A stretch of 64,000 bases of DNA from Eucommia ulmoides (GCA_016647705.1 CM028338.1:10105240-10169239), one strand, 5' to 3'; counted from the first letter of the stretch, positions 12,101 to 23,349 are shown. Numbers and translations: made by a program. The notes: generated by a model from the sequence alone, not told the origin.

Positions 12101-12351
12101 TGTTTCTGTCCCTTTTTTCCTTGGAACAGAAACCAAAACAGTAGCCATAAACTAAAGGTCACCTAATATAACCTAAAACTCTTGGTTGACCTGTGCCTGC
12201 CTAGTAATAGTGTGAAGATTTTGATTATACTGTGCCCTTCATTATCCTCTATGTTTCAAGTGGTAAAGAAATATAGATAGATCACTAATACGTTTCATCC
12301 AATGTGCAGACTAAGGCTGGGGATGCAGCCAAGGGAGGAAAGAAGAAATGA
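9145..12351 (+). CDS. RPS24: 40S ribosomal protein eS24 (five exons)
   Basis: Coding exons: 9145-9219, 9320-9361, 9635-9805, 11660-11746 and 12310-12351, all joined in phase 0 with GT-AG introns, giving 138 residues. The protein begins [20 protein letters not shown], continues [14 protein letters not shown], then [34 protein letters not shown] and YEPKYRLIR, and ends in the lysine-rich tail AAKGGKKK. This is the eS24 family from end to end, at about the usual plant length. eS24 is a structural protein of the small cytosolic ribosomal subunit. The start is the first ATG (context AATCATGGCG), and the second residue matches the family. The third intron (9806-11659) is unusually long at 1,854 bp and probably holds old insertions. 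No frameshift or premature stop is seen, so the gene looks functional. Confidence 0.97.
9806..11659 (+). other. Third intron of eS24, 1.85 kb, with probable old insertion(s)
   Basis: No exon-like sequence is seen here. About 10440-10960 differs from the flanks: it has short repeats around CTCAACAGCT/CACAGCTGATAAC, a run of C (about 10714-10720) and a TATTTATAATTG phrase, suggestive of an LTR or MITE fragment. I found no matching termini or target duplication. Small open frames at 10452-10658 and 11160-11419 (minus) look spurious. Confidence 0.45.
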
Positions 12352-13239
12352 GTTGCTAGAAATATGGTGTTTATTACATGCTGTAGAAACTGCATTAATG
12401 TTATTTTAGTAGATTTCTTCATCCCAAGTCTCTTCTATTTACTGCTCGTTGTTTCTTCATATTTGTTGAGTTTCCCCTTTTCCATGAACCCTACGGCATT
12501 TATTACGATTGAACTCAGGTCTCATTCACTGGCGGGAATTTCAACACACCGCTTAGAGTTAAGTGCTTGTTAAGGTTTTGGTGTTCGTTAAGAACTTCAA
12601 ATTCTGAAGATCGTTGCATTTTTAATCAATTTTGGTTTCAAGTTTTAGCCCTAAATGGGTTTCAATAGAAAGTGTTCTTTTGGTGAAGATGACACCATTT
12701 GTGGGCTTTGTTCTATTTATGTTTATAAATGGCGGCGTCATGGTGTGTAACTATTACTGGAAAACATGAAAGTTAAGGTGGTGTTTGATTAACAATTTTG
12801 CATTTCTATTTTACTCCAAATAAATTGAATTCTGTTTTCGTTTTGGAGTATTATGAGAACGTAATCTTGTTTGGTAATGGTGCTTATTCTTGAAAATTTG
12901 AAATGTGTTTATAATTTTTCAAAACGGAAGTAAAATAATGTGTTTGGTTGTACATAAGCTTGGATCTCATTAGTTTCCTTGAGTATGGGGTTGTCTACTC
13001 GTGTCTTACTTAAAGTACTTTATAAGTGAACATGCTCTTGTAAACTTTTCACATCTGTAGCTTTTCTTATTAATACAATTATTTTTATTGTAATTGTAAT
13101 CTCAATATACTATTTGCATGTATTATTATAGTGAAATTTTATGCTATTAAATATTGTTGCTTTTGTTGTTCTAAATTATCTTATCTCAACTTGTTACTAG
13201 ACTAGATCTTTAGTTAGCACTACACAATTAGTTTTTTAG
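12352..13239. other. 3' flank of eS24 and intergenic DNA
   Basis: The first few hundred bases after the stop codon must contain the eS24 3' untranslated region, but no polyadenylation site could be fixed. From about 12775 the sequence is AT-rich and repetitive-looking (GTGTTTGATTAACA, then GTGTTTGGTTGTAC), and the last part, up to 13263, may be the end of a decayed 5' LTR. No gene is seen. Confidence 0.45.
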
Positions 13240-13319
13240 CCTCTAAGGCTCGGCCTGTGACAATTGGTATTAGAGCAACAGTTTGATTCGTTGCCTAACC
13301 ACATTGGTACAAGCCATGT

Positions 13320-15130
13320 CGACGAAAGATGATTCAACTCACTTGAACAAAGTGTTGTTCGCATATACGCTGCTATAGCTCATCTACGAAGCTTCGATGC
13401 TTATGGGGAAGAGTAATCTCATAACCCCTAAATCAATCACCAGAATAAATAGATGGACCTAGTTGCTGAGGCAACCACAAACTATCATGCTTAGATGGAA
13501 AGGTTAGTTCATGAGCTCTAGCGAGAGCTAGACCGCCTGAGAAACTTGGTGTACCGAGTTCTTGCTAAAGACTCCGGACACTCGACTACTAGAGTTCGTG
13601 TTCCTGAATTTCATTCTTATGGCGGCGTGAGAGATGCCAAGGAGGCGTCTATGAAGCTTCGATGCTTATGGGGAAGAGTAATCTCATAACCCCTAAATCA
13701 ATCACCTAATTAAACAGATGGGCCTAGTTGCTGAGGCAACCACAAGCTATCATGCTTAGATGGAAAGGCTGGTTTATGAGCTCTAGGGAGAGCTAGACTG
13801 CCTGAGAAACTTGGTGTATTGAGTTCTTGCTAAAGACTCCGGACACTCAACTACTAGAGTTCGTGTTCCTGAACTTTATTCTTATGGCGACGAAAGAGAC
13901 GCCAAGGAGGTTGAAAACTTCCTCTTGGACATGGAGCAATACTTTCGGGCCACCTGAGTGATCTTCGAGGTAAAAAAGGTAACAACTTCCATGTACCTTA
14001 GTAGTGATGGTAAACTATGGTGGCAAACTAAATATGAAGAAATCTAGATGGGGAAATGTAATATCGAGACTTAAGATGACCTTAGAGAGAATTCAAGGCT
14101 CAATTCCTTTAAGAAATGTCGAGTACACGACTCGACGACAACTGAGAGAGCTGAATAGACCAGATACATCCAAGACTCTGTCAAGAAATATATGGCTCTC
14201 ATGTTGGGTAGTCATACAATGTTATAAGAGGACAAGTTATTTTGGTTCCTAGATGACTTGAAAGATTCGGTACGTCAAGAAATACAGAAATAACGGCCTC
14301 CTAATTTCTCTGCCGCCATTGTTATCGCAGAAAAGTAATTGATTACTCATTTGAACCTGCCACTGCCATGGCAAGAGGAAAGACAAAAATGTCTTTCAAT
14401 TAAGACTTTGGAGAAACTCCAACTCAAGTTTTGCTCCAAGGAGTCCTCCGAGGAGTCCACACCGAGGCCAATCATCGAACTTTGGCCGATTGTTCGACGA
14501 CTCAGGGCACCATTTGGTTTAACAAACCAAAACCCTCATTGGGGAAAGTCAGTCCCATCAGAATCCTACTCCTTGCCTCTTTTGCAAAAAGAATCACGAT
14601 TTATCCGCTTGTCCTTACAAACATGCTTTATTCGCACTGCAAGCATCGATTCAGAAAAATAAGGGAATTTGGAGAAAGTATTGAAGAGAAGGAGGAGAAA
14701 ATTTCGAATAAGTTTGAGATACATCAAATGGGCACAACTCGTCTACTAAATGCTTTAAAGCAACAACCGATCGCAAAAATGATCTCAAACAAGAGTCTCG
14801 TGTTCATAGATCTTCGGATTAATGGACAGAATACTCAAACTTTAGTTGACACCAGTGCAACCCACAATTTTATGTCTGATACGGAAGCTATGCAGTGGGC
14901 TTACATGTCAAAAAACACTCAGGGCAACTAAAGGTCGTTAATTTTGATGTACGTCTTGTGGTTGGAGTCGCCAACATGGTACATACCAAGATTACTCAGT
15001 GGGATGTGTTTCTCGACTTCACCATTGTTCCCATGGGTATTTTTAAATAATATTAGGGATGAAATGTTTCATGGAAACCAAGGCAATCCTAGTGCCTTTG
15101 TAAATTCACTTTGTATGATAGTAGACTAAT
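13320..15130 (+). pseudogene. gag-protease polyprotein remnant (Ty3/gypsy)
   Basis: Recognisable pieces in order: the gag core reading DAKEVENFLLDMEQYF near 13895-13945, then KLWWQTKYEE (about 14010-14044), NVEYTTRRQLREL-like text (14115-14155), and a decayed zinc-knuckle region (about 14560-14650). The aspartic protease follows, with active-site motif DTSATHNF at about 14849-14872 (the family usually has DTGATHNF) and TKITQWDVFLDFTIVPMG at about 14985-15040. Frameshifts, stops and the 265-bp duplication break it throughout. The retroelement gag core would package element RNA and the protease would process the polyprotein. The type of gag and the tRNA-Met primer site suggest a chromovirus-like lineage, but that is inference. 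Confidence 0.8.
13388..13910 (+). repeat. 265-bp tandem duplication in the gag region
   Basis: The segment starting GAAGCTTCGATGCTTATGGG at 13388 is repeated from 13653 with only scattered differences, and both copies end near GCCAAGGAGG. The period is 265 bp, which is not a multiple of three, so the duplication breaks the gag frame. It must have arisen after the element stopped being selected for coding. Confidence 0.9.
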
Positions 15131-15429
15131 CGTGTGTCATTCCTGTGCACTTTCAGATTGAGGACATATCATTTTCGGTCGTGAAGTCCCTCGAGACGCA
15201 AATCGGTCAACTTGTTAGCTAAATTGAGGTAATGTCAGGAACGGTGACATTGAGAGACACACAAGCTACATTCATATGTGAAATCCACCATAAGGAACCA
15301 AATACAAGTAGGAGGAACTTGGGTTTGTTTAATGACGATGATTTGAATGAGGAGGAGACCCAAGAATTGATCGACGATGAAGAATAACATGATGACACTT
15401 GTGAGTCTCCACCTCTAGAGATCTATGTT

Positions 15430-15705
15430 GTGATGCCACCACCGATCAAAGACGAGTACATCTATGAAGATCCGATGTGGCTCACTTGTCCTCCTCTACC
15501 TTTAATACCATTCATTCATGCCCACCAAGCACATATGCCGGAGTCGAGTCAAGTTGAGAGTACGTGCCAAACGTTTCCATATCTCGCCAAGTTTGAGGGC
15601 GTTCAAAACCAAGACCTATTTATTGTGTTGTATGATACATACTATGGGCGAAAACTGTTCTTTGATGAGCACTTCTCCGTTGTCAAGTTGAGGACGTTAA
15701 ACTAA
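15430..15705 (+). pseudogene. Unrecognised open segment of a retroelement, about 91 codons
   Basis: The frame begins MPPPIKDEYIYEDP and ends VVKLRTLN followed by a stop, just before the GGGAGGCAACCC motif at 15715. It is acidic and proline-rich at its start. A second open piece upstream (about 15240-15385) reads as acidic sequence with LNEEETQELIDDEE. I do not recognise either. Their place between protease and the 3' untranslated DNA, where reverse transcriptase should be, suggests either a recombined element or a non-autonomous family with its own second product. The single continuous frame in an otherwise broken element is mildly notable. Confidence 0.35.
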
Positions 15706-16652
15706 ACGCTTTTTGGGAGGCAACCCAAGTTTTCAAATAATTGAGCTTAAGGATGCAAGCTATGAAAGAAAAACCCATACTGGTCACCATGCTTGGAGCA
15801 TCACCGCTGACCACACTAAGTGGCAAGATTGTCTTGCCTCTCTGGTACATATTCTTATTCTCTTATGCTTAATTTTAATACATGTTTAACCATGAGTTTG
15901 GGGGTGAGACACATGTTGGCTTATGTTTGTTGAGTTTAGGAAATGCTTGTGTGTATGACTTCTCTTCATATAACTTGTGTTCTTTTGGCCATGTTTTTAG
16001 TTTTTTTAAGGTTTGTTTGAATAAATTGTGAGTTTTGTTGAGATGAAATGACTTGATATCGATGATGAGTATAGACACTTAATGTTTCTTAAGTTTTTTG
16101 AAATGTATTGCATTGAGATTTTTATGTGCTTGACTCGTGTTGATTGAAATTCACTCTTGACTCTTTACATTTGAGCACTATGAATCATGATCACTTGGTC
16201 TTTTGAGTACTTGGAGAACATTTATGTGCTTTAAGAGGCTTTGACATCTCATGAACACTAGAACCCATTTGAGTGAAACTTGAGGCGAAATTCTAGGTTA
16301 TATGTTGTTAGGAGATGATTTAGACATTTCTTTGGATCGTTTGGGCCTTTGAAGCTAATCCTTGAAAACAGTTTATCATTCGTTTTCCCAATTGAGTCTT
16401 ATTACCTAATTCTTTCACTACTCTCATATGTACATCCATTTCACTAAATGCATTTTCACTTCCTAAAGCAATCACTAATTGACATGTTTGCATGGATCAG
16501 TGAATGTAAGGACTAGCATGAGCTGTGTTTGAAAAGTCATTGGTGGAATGAGTTGTGTGTTTTATTTTGTTTTTGAGTCGTTTAGATTTACCCAAAAAAA
16601 GAAAAAAGAAAAAGACAATTGGGTGATAAGTTGAGACATTTTCTTATGTGTT

Positions 16653-16657
16653 CCTAT
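16653..16657. repeat. Target-site duplication CCTAT (left) of the 2.1-kb LTR element
   Basis: Matches CCTAC at 18788-18792 in four of five bases, on the outer side of the second LTR. Confidence 0.7.
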
Positions 16658-16851
16658 TATTGGATAAATAGTAATGGCTTGTATATCTTTATTGATAACA
16701 ATCTCCACTATTTATACAAGTGGAGAAAAATTACAAAAAGAAACAATATAAAATAAGGAAATGACATTACTACAAAATTAATTAAGGTAATGATATAATT
16801 CCAAATATATAAAAGGAAACATTCCTTTTGTATATATGGAATACTCTAATA
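16658..16851 (-). repeat. 3' LTR of the 2.1-kb non-autonomous element
   Basis: 194 bp, closely matching 18592-18787. It shares the phrases GTAATGGCTTGTATAT, AATATAAAATAAGGAAATGA and TATATGGAATACTC. Confidence 0.9.
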
Positions 16852-18591
16852 TGCCCCCGCAAGATGGAGCTCCGGGAGGAAAATCCAATCTTAGATCTTA
16901 AGTAGAAGAAGATGAGCCCGTGCTAGTGGCTTGGTGTTGTCAGCGTCTGGTTACTGTGAAGCTCGTTGGAGCACTTTCTTGAAACATCTAGGGGCTCGCT
17001 GTCGTGAGCGGTGGTGCACCGTAGTGCGTCACAAGCGTTGTCTCTCCAAACAAGTGTTTTGCCACATGCACGAACCCCTGAGTTGCAGAGGCCCCTCAAC
17101 TGCTGCATCTTGTGGGTCGGAGGCATGCTGTAGTTGGCGAGGTTTATCTGTGATGTAGCAGAAATCGCCATAGTTGGAATCCATAAAGAGACGAATTTTT
17201 TATTTAGGAGGGAGATAGATGAATCACAAAAACAGTGAACCACAAATAATCTAGAGATCTAAAAAATATTGATAGATATATCTTGTGTGCGTGCGTGAAA
17301 GATAGAGAGAAAGATTGAATCTCTACTGAAGGACTCTTGAGTTAGGAAAATGGAGCACGAGCTTTTTTGCATGAATTTTGTAACGGGGCAAATTAGGAGA
17401 TCAAGGGAGGGAGGGGATTTTTTTTTTTTAAGAAACGTGGGCAGAAAGTTGTATTTTGGAAACTAATGGGGTAGTTTCTGCATTTTCAGGATAAAATGGG
17501 TGGGGTGTTAAATGAGGGAGGCTCAAATGGGTTTAGTATGGGGAAACGTTAGAGGCTCAAATGGGTTTCGTATGAGGGTGTTAACTCAAATGGATTTAGT
17601 ATGGGGATTCTTCTATTGATTGGGAGAAGAGAAATCATGCGAACAATGGCGACGAAGCAAGGCAGGGTCTCAAATGGTTCTGAACAGTGGCGAGAAATGG
17701 TCTAAACAGGGGGTCGTCGACGGTAGACCAACAGTGATGAAGGTTTGAACAACGGCGACGGCGACGGCGACGGTTGACCGGCGGTTAGATCTGGTCGGTA
17801 GTGTAGGGACTGCAACAATTCCGATGGATTTGGATCTGGTTTCGATTCTGGATATGGGTTACAAAATCTGTTTTTTTTTTCTTTAGAGTGAAAATGAGGG
17901 ATAAACTGGAAGGAGAATCGCCGAGAGTTTTAGTGACTGAGAAATCCGGAGAGCATTTTAGAGAGATAAAGTGGAGGGAGAGATTAGGAGATGAGGTTTG
18001 CGGCGGTTGTTCGGAGATACACCTGCCGGACGACGAGAAGCGGAGCTGGGATGGCGATGGATCGGAGAAAGAGAGGACTTGGGGTCATCGCCGGCGTTGT
18101 CATGGGTCTTCCTTATGAAAAAGACATGCGAATGACTGTAAGATCGGAGGAGATGAGTGGATCTAGATGTAGAGATGGTGGTTTGAGAGGCGTCGTCGCC
18201 GTGGCGCAGGAAATTGGAGCACGAAGGCAGTCAAAGGAGGTGGTGCAGACTGTGCAGTAGTAGAAGCTGGAACAGGGACTTGTTTTCCGCTGGAGCCTCG
18301 GAACAAATTAAGGGGGAGAAGAGGATAGTCGGAGGGAGGACTGTCGGAAATGGGAATGGAGCAGAAGTATCGGTGATTTAAGAGAGAGGGTTATGGATTG
18401 AGGATTTCGGAAATGAGGGTTCAGCGAAGCAATGGAAAAAAAATGAAAATTGAAAATTGGGTAGTAGAACTTGTTTCATGGTAGCCGCCGCTGGAGTTCG
18501 TAGGCGGAGGCCATGAAGGTCGACGACGGTTGTAAACTTTCTCTTTCTGTAGGCGTCTAGAGTTTTTGGATCGAAAGCTCTGATACTACCA

Positions 18592-18787
18592 TATTAGATA
18601 AATGGTAATGGCTTGTATATATTTATTAATAACAATCTCTACTATTTATACAAATGGAGAGAGGAATTACAAAATGAAACAATATAAAATAAGGAAATGA
18701 CAATAATACAAAATTAATTAAGGTAATGATATAATTCCAAATATATAAAAAGGAACATTCATTTTGCATATATGGAATACTCTAATA
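18592..18787 (-). repeat. 5' LTR of the 2.1-kb non-autonomous element
   Basis: 196 bp, closely matching 16658-16851. It is the 5' copy because the primer-binding-like site lies next to it at 18579-18591. Confidence 0.9.
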
Positions 18788-20992
18788 CCTACAACATTGA
18801 GGACAATGTTGATTTTGAGTTTTGAGGTGTGATTTATATTTCTTACCTATTTGTTCTTTTTGTGAAAAAAAAGTGTGTTTTGGTTTATTTTGTGAATAAT
18901 ATCTTGTGGGATCGATTGGAAGAAGACATGATGAAAATGGGAGTTGGTGAAAATTATTTCTTGGAAATCTTGCAAAATCCATGAGTTGTGATACACGCCT
19001 AGGGTGATTTGAGCCTAAAAATAATATTCTCATCTACTTTCTACTCTAGCCATACATTAAAACCCTCAAAGTTATTTTAATCTTCGATGACATATGAACC
19101 TATGCATAATTAGTGAAGAGTGACATGAAAAATGGGTATATAATTGTTCTTAAATTTACCATCTAGAGATTATTCATTGTCGTCTTAGCACATAAATATA
19201 TTCGAGACTCGTTTGGTTGAGTGAGTACATATCGAGAGTCTTAAGTAGGTTGAAATTGAAATTTGAAGTTGGAATTCTAGACAATCTCAATATTTGCATT
19301 ACTCTTGAGCTTAAAGCATTTTGTGGCTTTGGAGATTCTTGCACGGTTGTTGATTTGACACGAAACTCATATTTTTTTTCGTTAGCGTCTTAGTACTTGA
19401 TTTGTTTTCTTTTCTTTTCTTTTACTTGAGGACAAACAAATATTTGAATTTGGGGGTATTTGATGAGGAGGTTATTTATCAACAAATCAAGTACTTTTGA
19501 TTTCAAATATTTGTAAGCTTTTTAGCATTTTTGTTAGTTTAGTGTGTTTTTGTGTTATTTTGTAGGCATATAAATAAATGAGAGAAAATGTGCAAAATGA
19601 ATGAAGGTGTGGAAATGTCAAGCCCAATTTTGATCATGATTCAATCTGATTCTAGAAAAATTTAAAACATGAAAGTTATAAATACCTTTCTTAGTTTTTC
19701 ATAGCATTGTGAATCATCTTAATTGGAGTTTGGACGAGAAAATTATGGCCAGATTTCAGAAGTTGCGCACTGCAGCGGAAAAAAAGCCTCACTGTAGCCC
19801 CAAAACGCGGATAAGACCTATTTTGAGCCATTTTTATACCATCTTATGCCTCAAACCCTAGGGGTGGCGAGATTGGGGAAAGAAAACACCATTGGTGTCG
19901 ATTTTAGGAGAGAAACACTATTGGAGAACACCATTGGAGGCACAAAAATGCTGGAGAGGGAGCTTGGAGTGAAGATTATTGAAGATTTGAAGACTTGAAA
20001 CTCATATCCACAAAAGAGTTTTCTCTTCCCTTTTCTCATTCTACTCCTTCTTGAATTTATATTTGTTATTTTACATTTATAGATTTCTTGAAAGTATTAG
20101 TTATGGATTTAGCTATGTTGAGTTAGTCTTTTAATCTAAAGCTTGATGTAATCTTATTTGAACTATGTTTTCAATATTTTGTTAATTGTTAATTTTAGTT
20201 CTATTTTATGTCTCTCTATATTTAATGCTTTTGATTCATGTGGTCGATGGATTAGATGATTTTATATTATGAATTTTGTGCTCAAGAGAGATTGAGTCTG
20301 TGACCGGAATTGAGAGTGCATAATTTAGGTTGTTGTGAGTCCGGGAGAAGATCAACACCTAGGAAATCGAGTTGGGAATTTGGGATCTTGTGAGACTAGG
20401 AGGTGATCAAGTTTTAGATTTATCAACTAACATTTTTATTTAATTGTGTTTACCTTTAAGAACTTGGGATTTGAAACTCGGGATAGGTAATTTTGGATTC
20501 GGACTTAGGTTAATCACAATGGAAGTTTTAATAGATCGGGAGATTATTAAAATTTGGATAATCTATAAGGTCGGGACAATACGAATGTTCTCACCTAAAT
20601 ACTAGATAAAGATATCAATATTGAAGTATTTGTATATTCTCTCACTTGACACTCGGGAGAGGTAGTGAGGGAGCCCGAGTGACCTTGATTATTGAATGAA
20701 TGAAAATGACTAATAATTGCTTAATATGATGACATGAGAATAATGAGATGAAATAAAGCTCCTAGAAGAATTGTGCATAGGAAACTCATATTTTATTTTG
20801 ATTTTGATTTTATATTTGTTTTAATTTTATTTTTATAAACACTAAATTTGATTGCCTAGATAAAATTGAGTTATGATAATCGTGGTACTTAACGATGATT
20901 TAAATCAATCCCTATGGACACTCTACTCTATTCACTCTATATTATTAAAACTTGACCCGTACACTTGCGGTGTAGTAAAATAATCGCTACCA
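18788..20992 (+). mobile_element. 3' part of a Ty3/gypsy-type element with right-hand LTR-like segment
   Basis: After the 2.1-kb insertion the sequence resumes with ACATTGAGGACAATGTTGA and ends its internal part with TTTGAATTTGGGGGTA just before TGATGAGGAGG at 19461. Such a G-rich tract directly before TGAT is typical of the polypurine tract and 3' LTR start of plant Ty3/gypsy elements of the Tat/Athila sort. I place the LTR at 19461 to about 20992, where ATAATCGCTACCA gives a CA end; that right limit is a guess without a target duplication. A third-codon-free, AT-rich interior and absence of genes fit an LTR. Whether this is the same element as the gag-protease remnant to the left is not proven. 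Confidence 0.6.
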
Positions 20993-22060
20993 AATTGTAA
21001 TCGGCTGATTGTTTTAACCATTAAGTTGACAATTTGAACTTAAAATTATTTAATTATGCATCACTATACTTGAGCAATTGTGCCCGGAGAAAGTGCAAGC
21101 AAGTCAGCGATTCTGAGCGGGAGTTTTAGAATGGAAGTTGTCCGATATAAAATTTTGAACCAAATTCAAACAAATGGAAAGCGAAAGACAGAAAATTGTT
21201 GTGATATAGTATGTCGGCAACGAATAAAAGAACCCATCGGAGTGGGCAAGGAGTAGAACTTTGAGTTAGGATTTTAGTTCTGGAGTAAAATGCTACTCGA
21301 GTGCATGAGATCGATATCGTTGTGATCTTGAGCTCTAGTCTTCCCTGGAAGGAGCTTTTCAACTTCTGTATTCATGGGAGAAGTTCTAAGGGTCCCCAGC
21401 GGCTAGAAAGACCAAATAACCTCAGAGAATTTGTTAAATCTTTGCAGTGGAAATTTTCTCAAATCTTTTGGTACAATATTTCATAGGTGTTGGTGTCTAA
21501 AAATGGTTAATACCTCCAGTTGATTTAGTCAGAGTCTATGTATGAATTTCTTGTTGAAATGGAGGTTCTGAGTTTGGAGTTCGTAGTTTTTTGAGCATCA
21601 TGTGGTCAACAGTCAATTCTTTCAAAACCCGAGCTAAGGTTCTAGGCTAGTACTTGAATGAAGACCCACTGAAGTTGTGCCCAGTGAAGTCCCTCCGACG
21701 TGAGAGTAAGAGTTTGGGGGGAGAAAAGGCTATATTATGTTTCAAACTGATAGTTGAGCATTACTTGGGGCATTAAATATCTGAGCATTTATAGGCAAGG
21801 AACTCAATTAGCACCGCATGATTAGGGCCCTAAGCACAATCGATTATAGTAACTCAACGCGTGGCAAATGAGCTGGCGCGTGAGGTAAATAAGCATCTAG
21901 GCTTGGTTTTGTCAGCCTATCTAGAAGAGCCCGTGGGCCTGCCCAACTTGCTTAGGAGGTTGAACTCGCTCCATGGAAATATCCCTCAGACCTGAGTACT
22001 AGGCAGGGGCCTCTGTTCTGAGCTTACAAGGGTGATGGGGGGGCTTGGAGGGGAAGTGCT
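20993..22060. other. Intergenic, probably old transposon DNA; no gene seen
   Basis: No recognisable protein. The base composition becomes more balanced after about 21100. Small open frames (21126-21486) have no family resemblance. A G-run phrase (AGTTTGGGGGGAGAAAAGG near 21712) resembles a polypurine tract but no LTR start could be tied to it. Confidence 0.45.
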
Positions 22061-22620
22061 TGAACAAAATTAGAATGGCTGGACGGAGATCGGATAAGCT
22101 CTAAGGCCTTCCCTTTTGATGACATCTGAGCAGGGGCAACACTAGAGGCCGGAGCTCTGCTAAAACTCCCTAAGGCTTCCCATGTTGATGATGACCGAGC
22201 AAAAGTAGCACAGAAGGTTGGAGCTTGGATAAGCTCCCAAAGGCCTCCTATTTGATTATGACTGATAAGAAGTAGAACGGGAAACTGAAGCTCGAATAAG
22301 CTCCCGCAGGCTTCTGCTTTGGTGAAGGTCGAGTAGGGGCAACACGGGAGACTGGAGTTTGGTAAAGCTCCCAAAGGCTTCCCCTTTGATGAAGGCTGAG
22401 CAGGGGCAACACGGGAGACCGGAGTTTGATAAAACTCCTAAAGGCTTCCCCTTTGATGAAGGCTGAGTAGAGGTAGCACTGGAGACTAAAGCTTAGGAAA
22501 GCTCCCAAAGGCCGAGCAGGGGCAACACGAGAGACTGGAGCTCGACAAAGCACCTAAAGGCCTCTCTTTTGGTGAAGGTCGAGTAGAGGCAACACGGTAG
22601 CTTGAGCCCTGCTGACTTGG
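22060..22620. repeat. 67-bp minisatellite, about eight copies
   Basis: Units begin near GAGCAGGGGCAACACGGGAG at 22128, 22197, 22264, 22331, 22398, 22465, 22514 and 22581. Spacing is exactly 67 bp except the first (69) and the one starting 22465, which is cut to 49. Each unit also carries an AAAGCTCCCAAAGGC-like phrase and CCCCTTTGATGAAGGCT. A decayed partial unit precedes it from about 22062. Copies differ at many places, so the array is old. Because 67 is not divisible by three, the open minus-strand frames over it (22024-22723) shift from unit to unit and are not coding. Tandem arrays of this kind are common in untranslated parts of plant LTR elements, but its parent is unknown. Confidence 0.9.
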
Positions 22621-23288
22621 CAGACTTCATCACCGATAGAGGGGAGATGATCTCTAGGGTAGCCAGTAGGTCACGTGTTTCGTTCTGAGGTGGTGTTAGT
22701 GGTCTACCAAAATACTCCGTCAATAGGTAATGTTAGATTGGTGTGTATCTTGTTGTACATCCTGATTAATTAGGGTGTTTAATTTGAGTCAAAGAAAAGT
22801 TTGTCTCTACGGCCTAAAATAGAGAGACTTTATTCCCAGTAATCTCCTAGGTTTAGATCTTGCGAGATCTTTTGACTACTTTGTGCTAAGGCCGGGCTTG
22901 GACGTATTGGTATATATATAAATTATTTTTGTTCATCTATAGCTTTGGTATAAGAATATTAAAGATGTAAACAACACGAGTGCTACTGTTGTTTTCATTG
23001 ATTTCACTTGACATCGATTCTATTTTACTTTGATATTCATAGTTCGGTGGATATTAATGCTCTCAAAAATGAAAATTTCAATACAGAGAATTCTTGTTGT
23101 TGTTTTTGAAAATTTCAATACAGAGAACTCTTGTTGTTGAGAGGTCTGAGAGAAAAATTATTATTTTTATTGGACGAAGTCCTGGGTTGGGAACGTAAGT
23201 CCAATGAACATTTCGTCCCATCCATAGTCTAGAGACAATTCTACTATGCCCCGCCTCTGGACTCACCTTGAAAACACCTTATGAAACA

Positions 23289-23341
<53 letters not shown>
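23289..23341. repeat. (TA)n microsatellite
   Basis: About 25 uninterrupted TA units directly before the nested tandem array. Confidence 0.95.
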
Positions 23342-23344
<3 letters not shown>

Positions 23345-23349
23345 CTATT

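Larger units (their letters stand above)
13240..16657 (+). mobile_element. Ty3/gypsy-type LTR element remnant with gag and protease only
   Basis: GGCCTGTGACA followed by ATTGGTATTAGAGC at 13252-13276 looks like an LTR end and a primer-binding site complementary to initiator tRNA-Met (canonical TGGTATCAGAGC, one change here). A decayed gag follows (13320-14700), then an aspartic protease (about 14740-15130). The reverse transcriptase, RNase H and integrase expected next are missing. The sequence goes to an unrecognised open segment (15430-15705) and then AT-rich 3' DNA with a GGGAGGCAACCC hairpin-like motif (15715-15726) and a G-run (15899-15903). The run is cut at 16657 by another insertion and seems to resume at 18788. 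No matching 5' LTR was found. Confidence 0.75.
16658..18787 (-). mobile_element. Non-autonomous LTR element (2.1 kb) without gag or pol
   Basis: Two direct repeats of about 195 bp (16658-16851 and 18592-18787) enclose 1,740 bp. On the minus strand the upper copy is followed by a phrase ending ATCAGAGC (18579-18586 in the reverse sense), like a tRNA-Met primer-binding site with a short insertion. The lower copy is preceded by the purine-rich CTTGCGGGGGCA, a good polypurine tract. So the element runs right to left, and this order plus the near-matching 5-bp flanks identify an LTR retrotransposon. The LTRs begin TATTAGAG and end TAATA rather than TG...CA. The interior has no gag, protease or polymerase, so it must have moved with proteins from another element. 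Its GC-richer parts (16930-17160 and 17640-18320) are open in several frames, none recognisable. Confidence 0.88.

Noticed and set aside
16923..18260. Open frames in the interior of the 2.1-kb LTR element
   Set aside because: Several overlapping frames on both strands in GC-richer DNA, none with motifs. Capture of a host gene is possible but cannot be shown without a search.
19461..20992. Pairing the right-hand LTR with a 5' LTR before 13263 to make one complete gypsy element
   Set aside because: 12775-13263 shows no similarity to 19461-20992 and no target duplication joins the two sides, so the pieces are listed separately.
22128..22600. Regularly spaced repeats that might suggest a CRISPR array
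   Set aside because: Units are contiguous and diverged over their whole length, with no unique spacers between identical short repeats, and the genome is a plant's.
22024..22723. Overlapping minus-strand frames over the 67-bp array
   Set aside because: The period is not a multiple of three, so frames change at each unit; the repeated Ala/Ser/Pro text is a product of the array.
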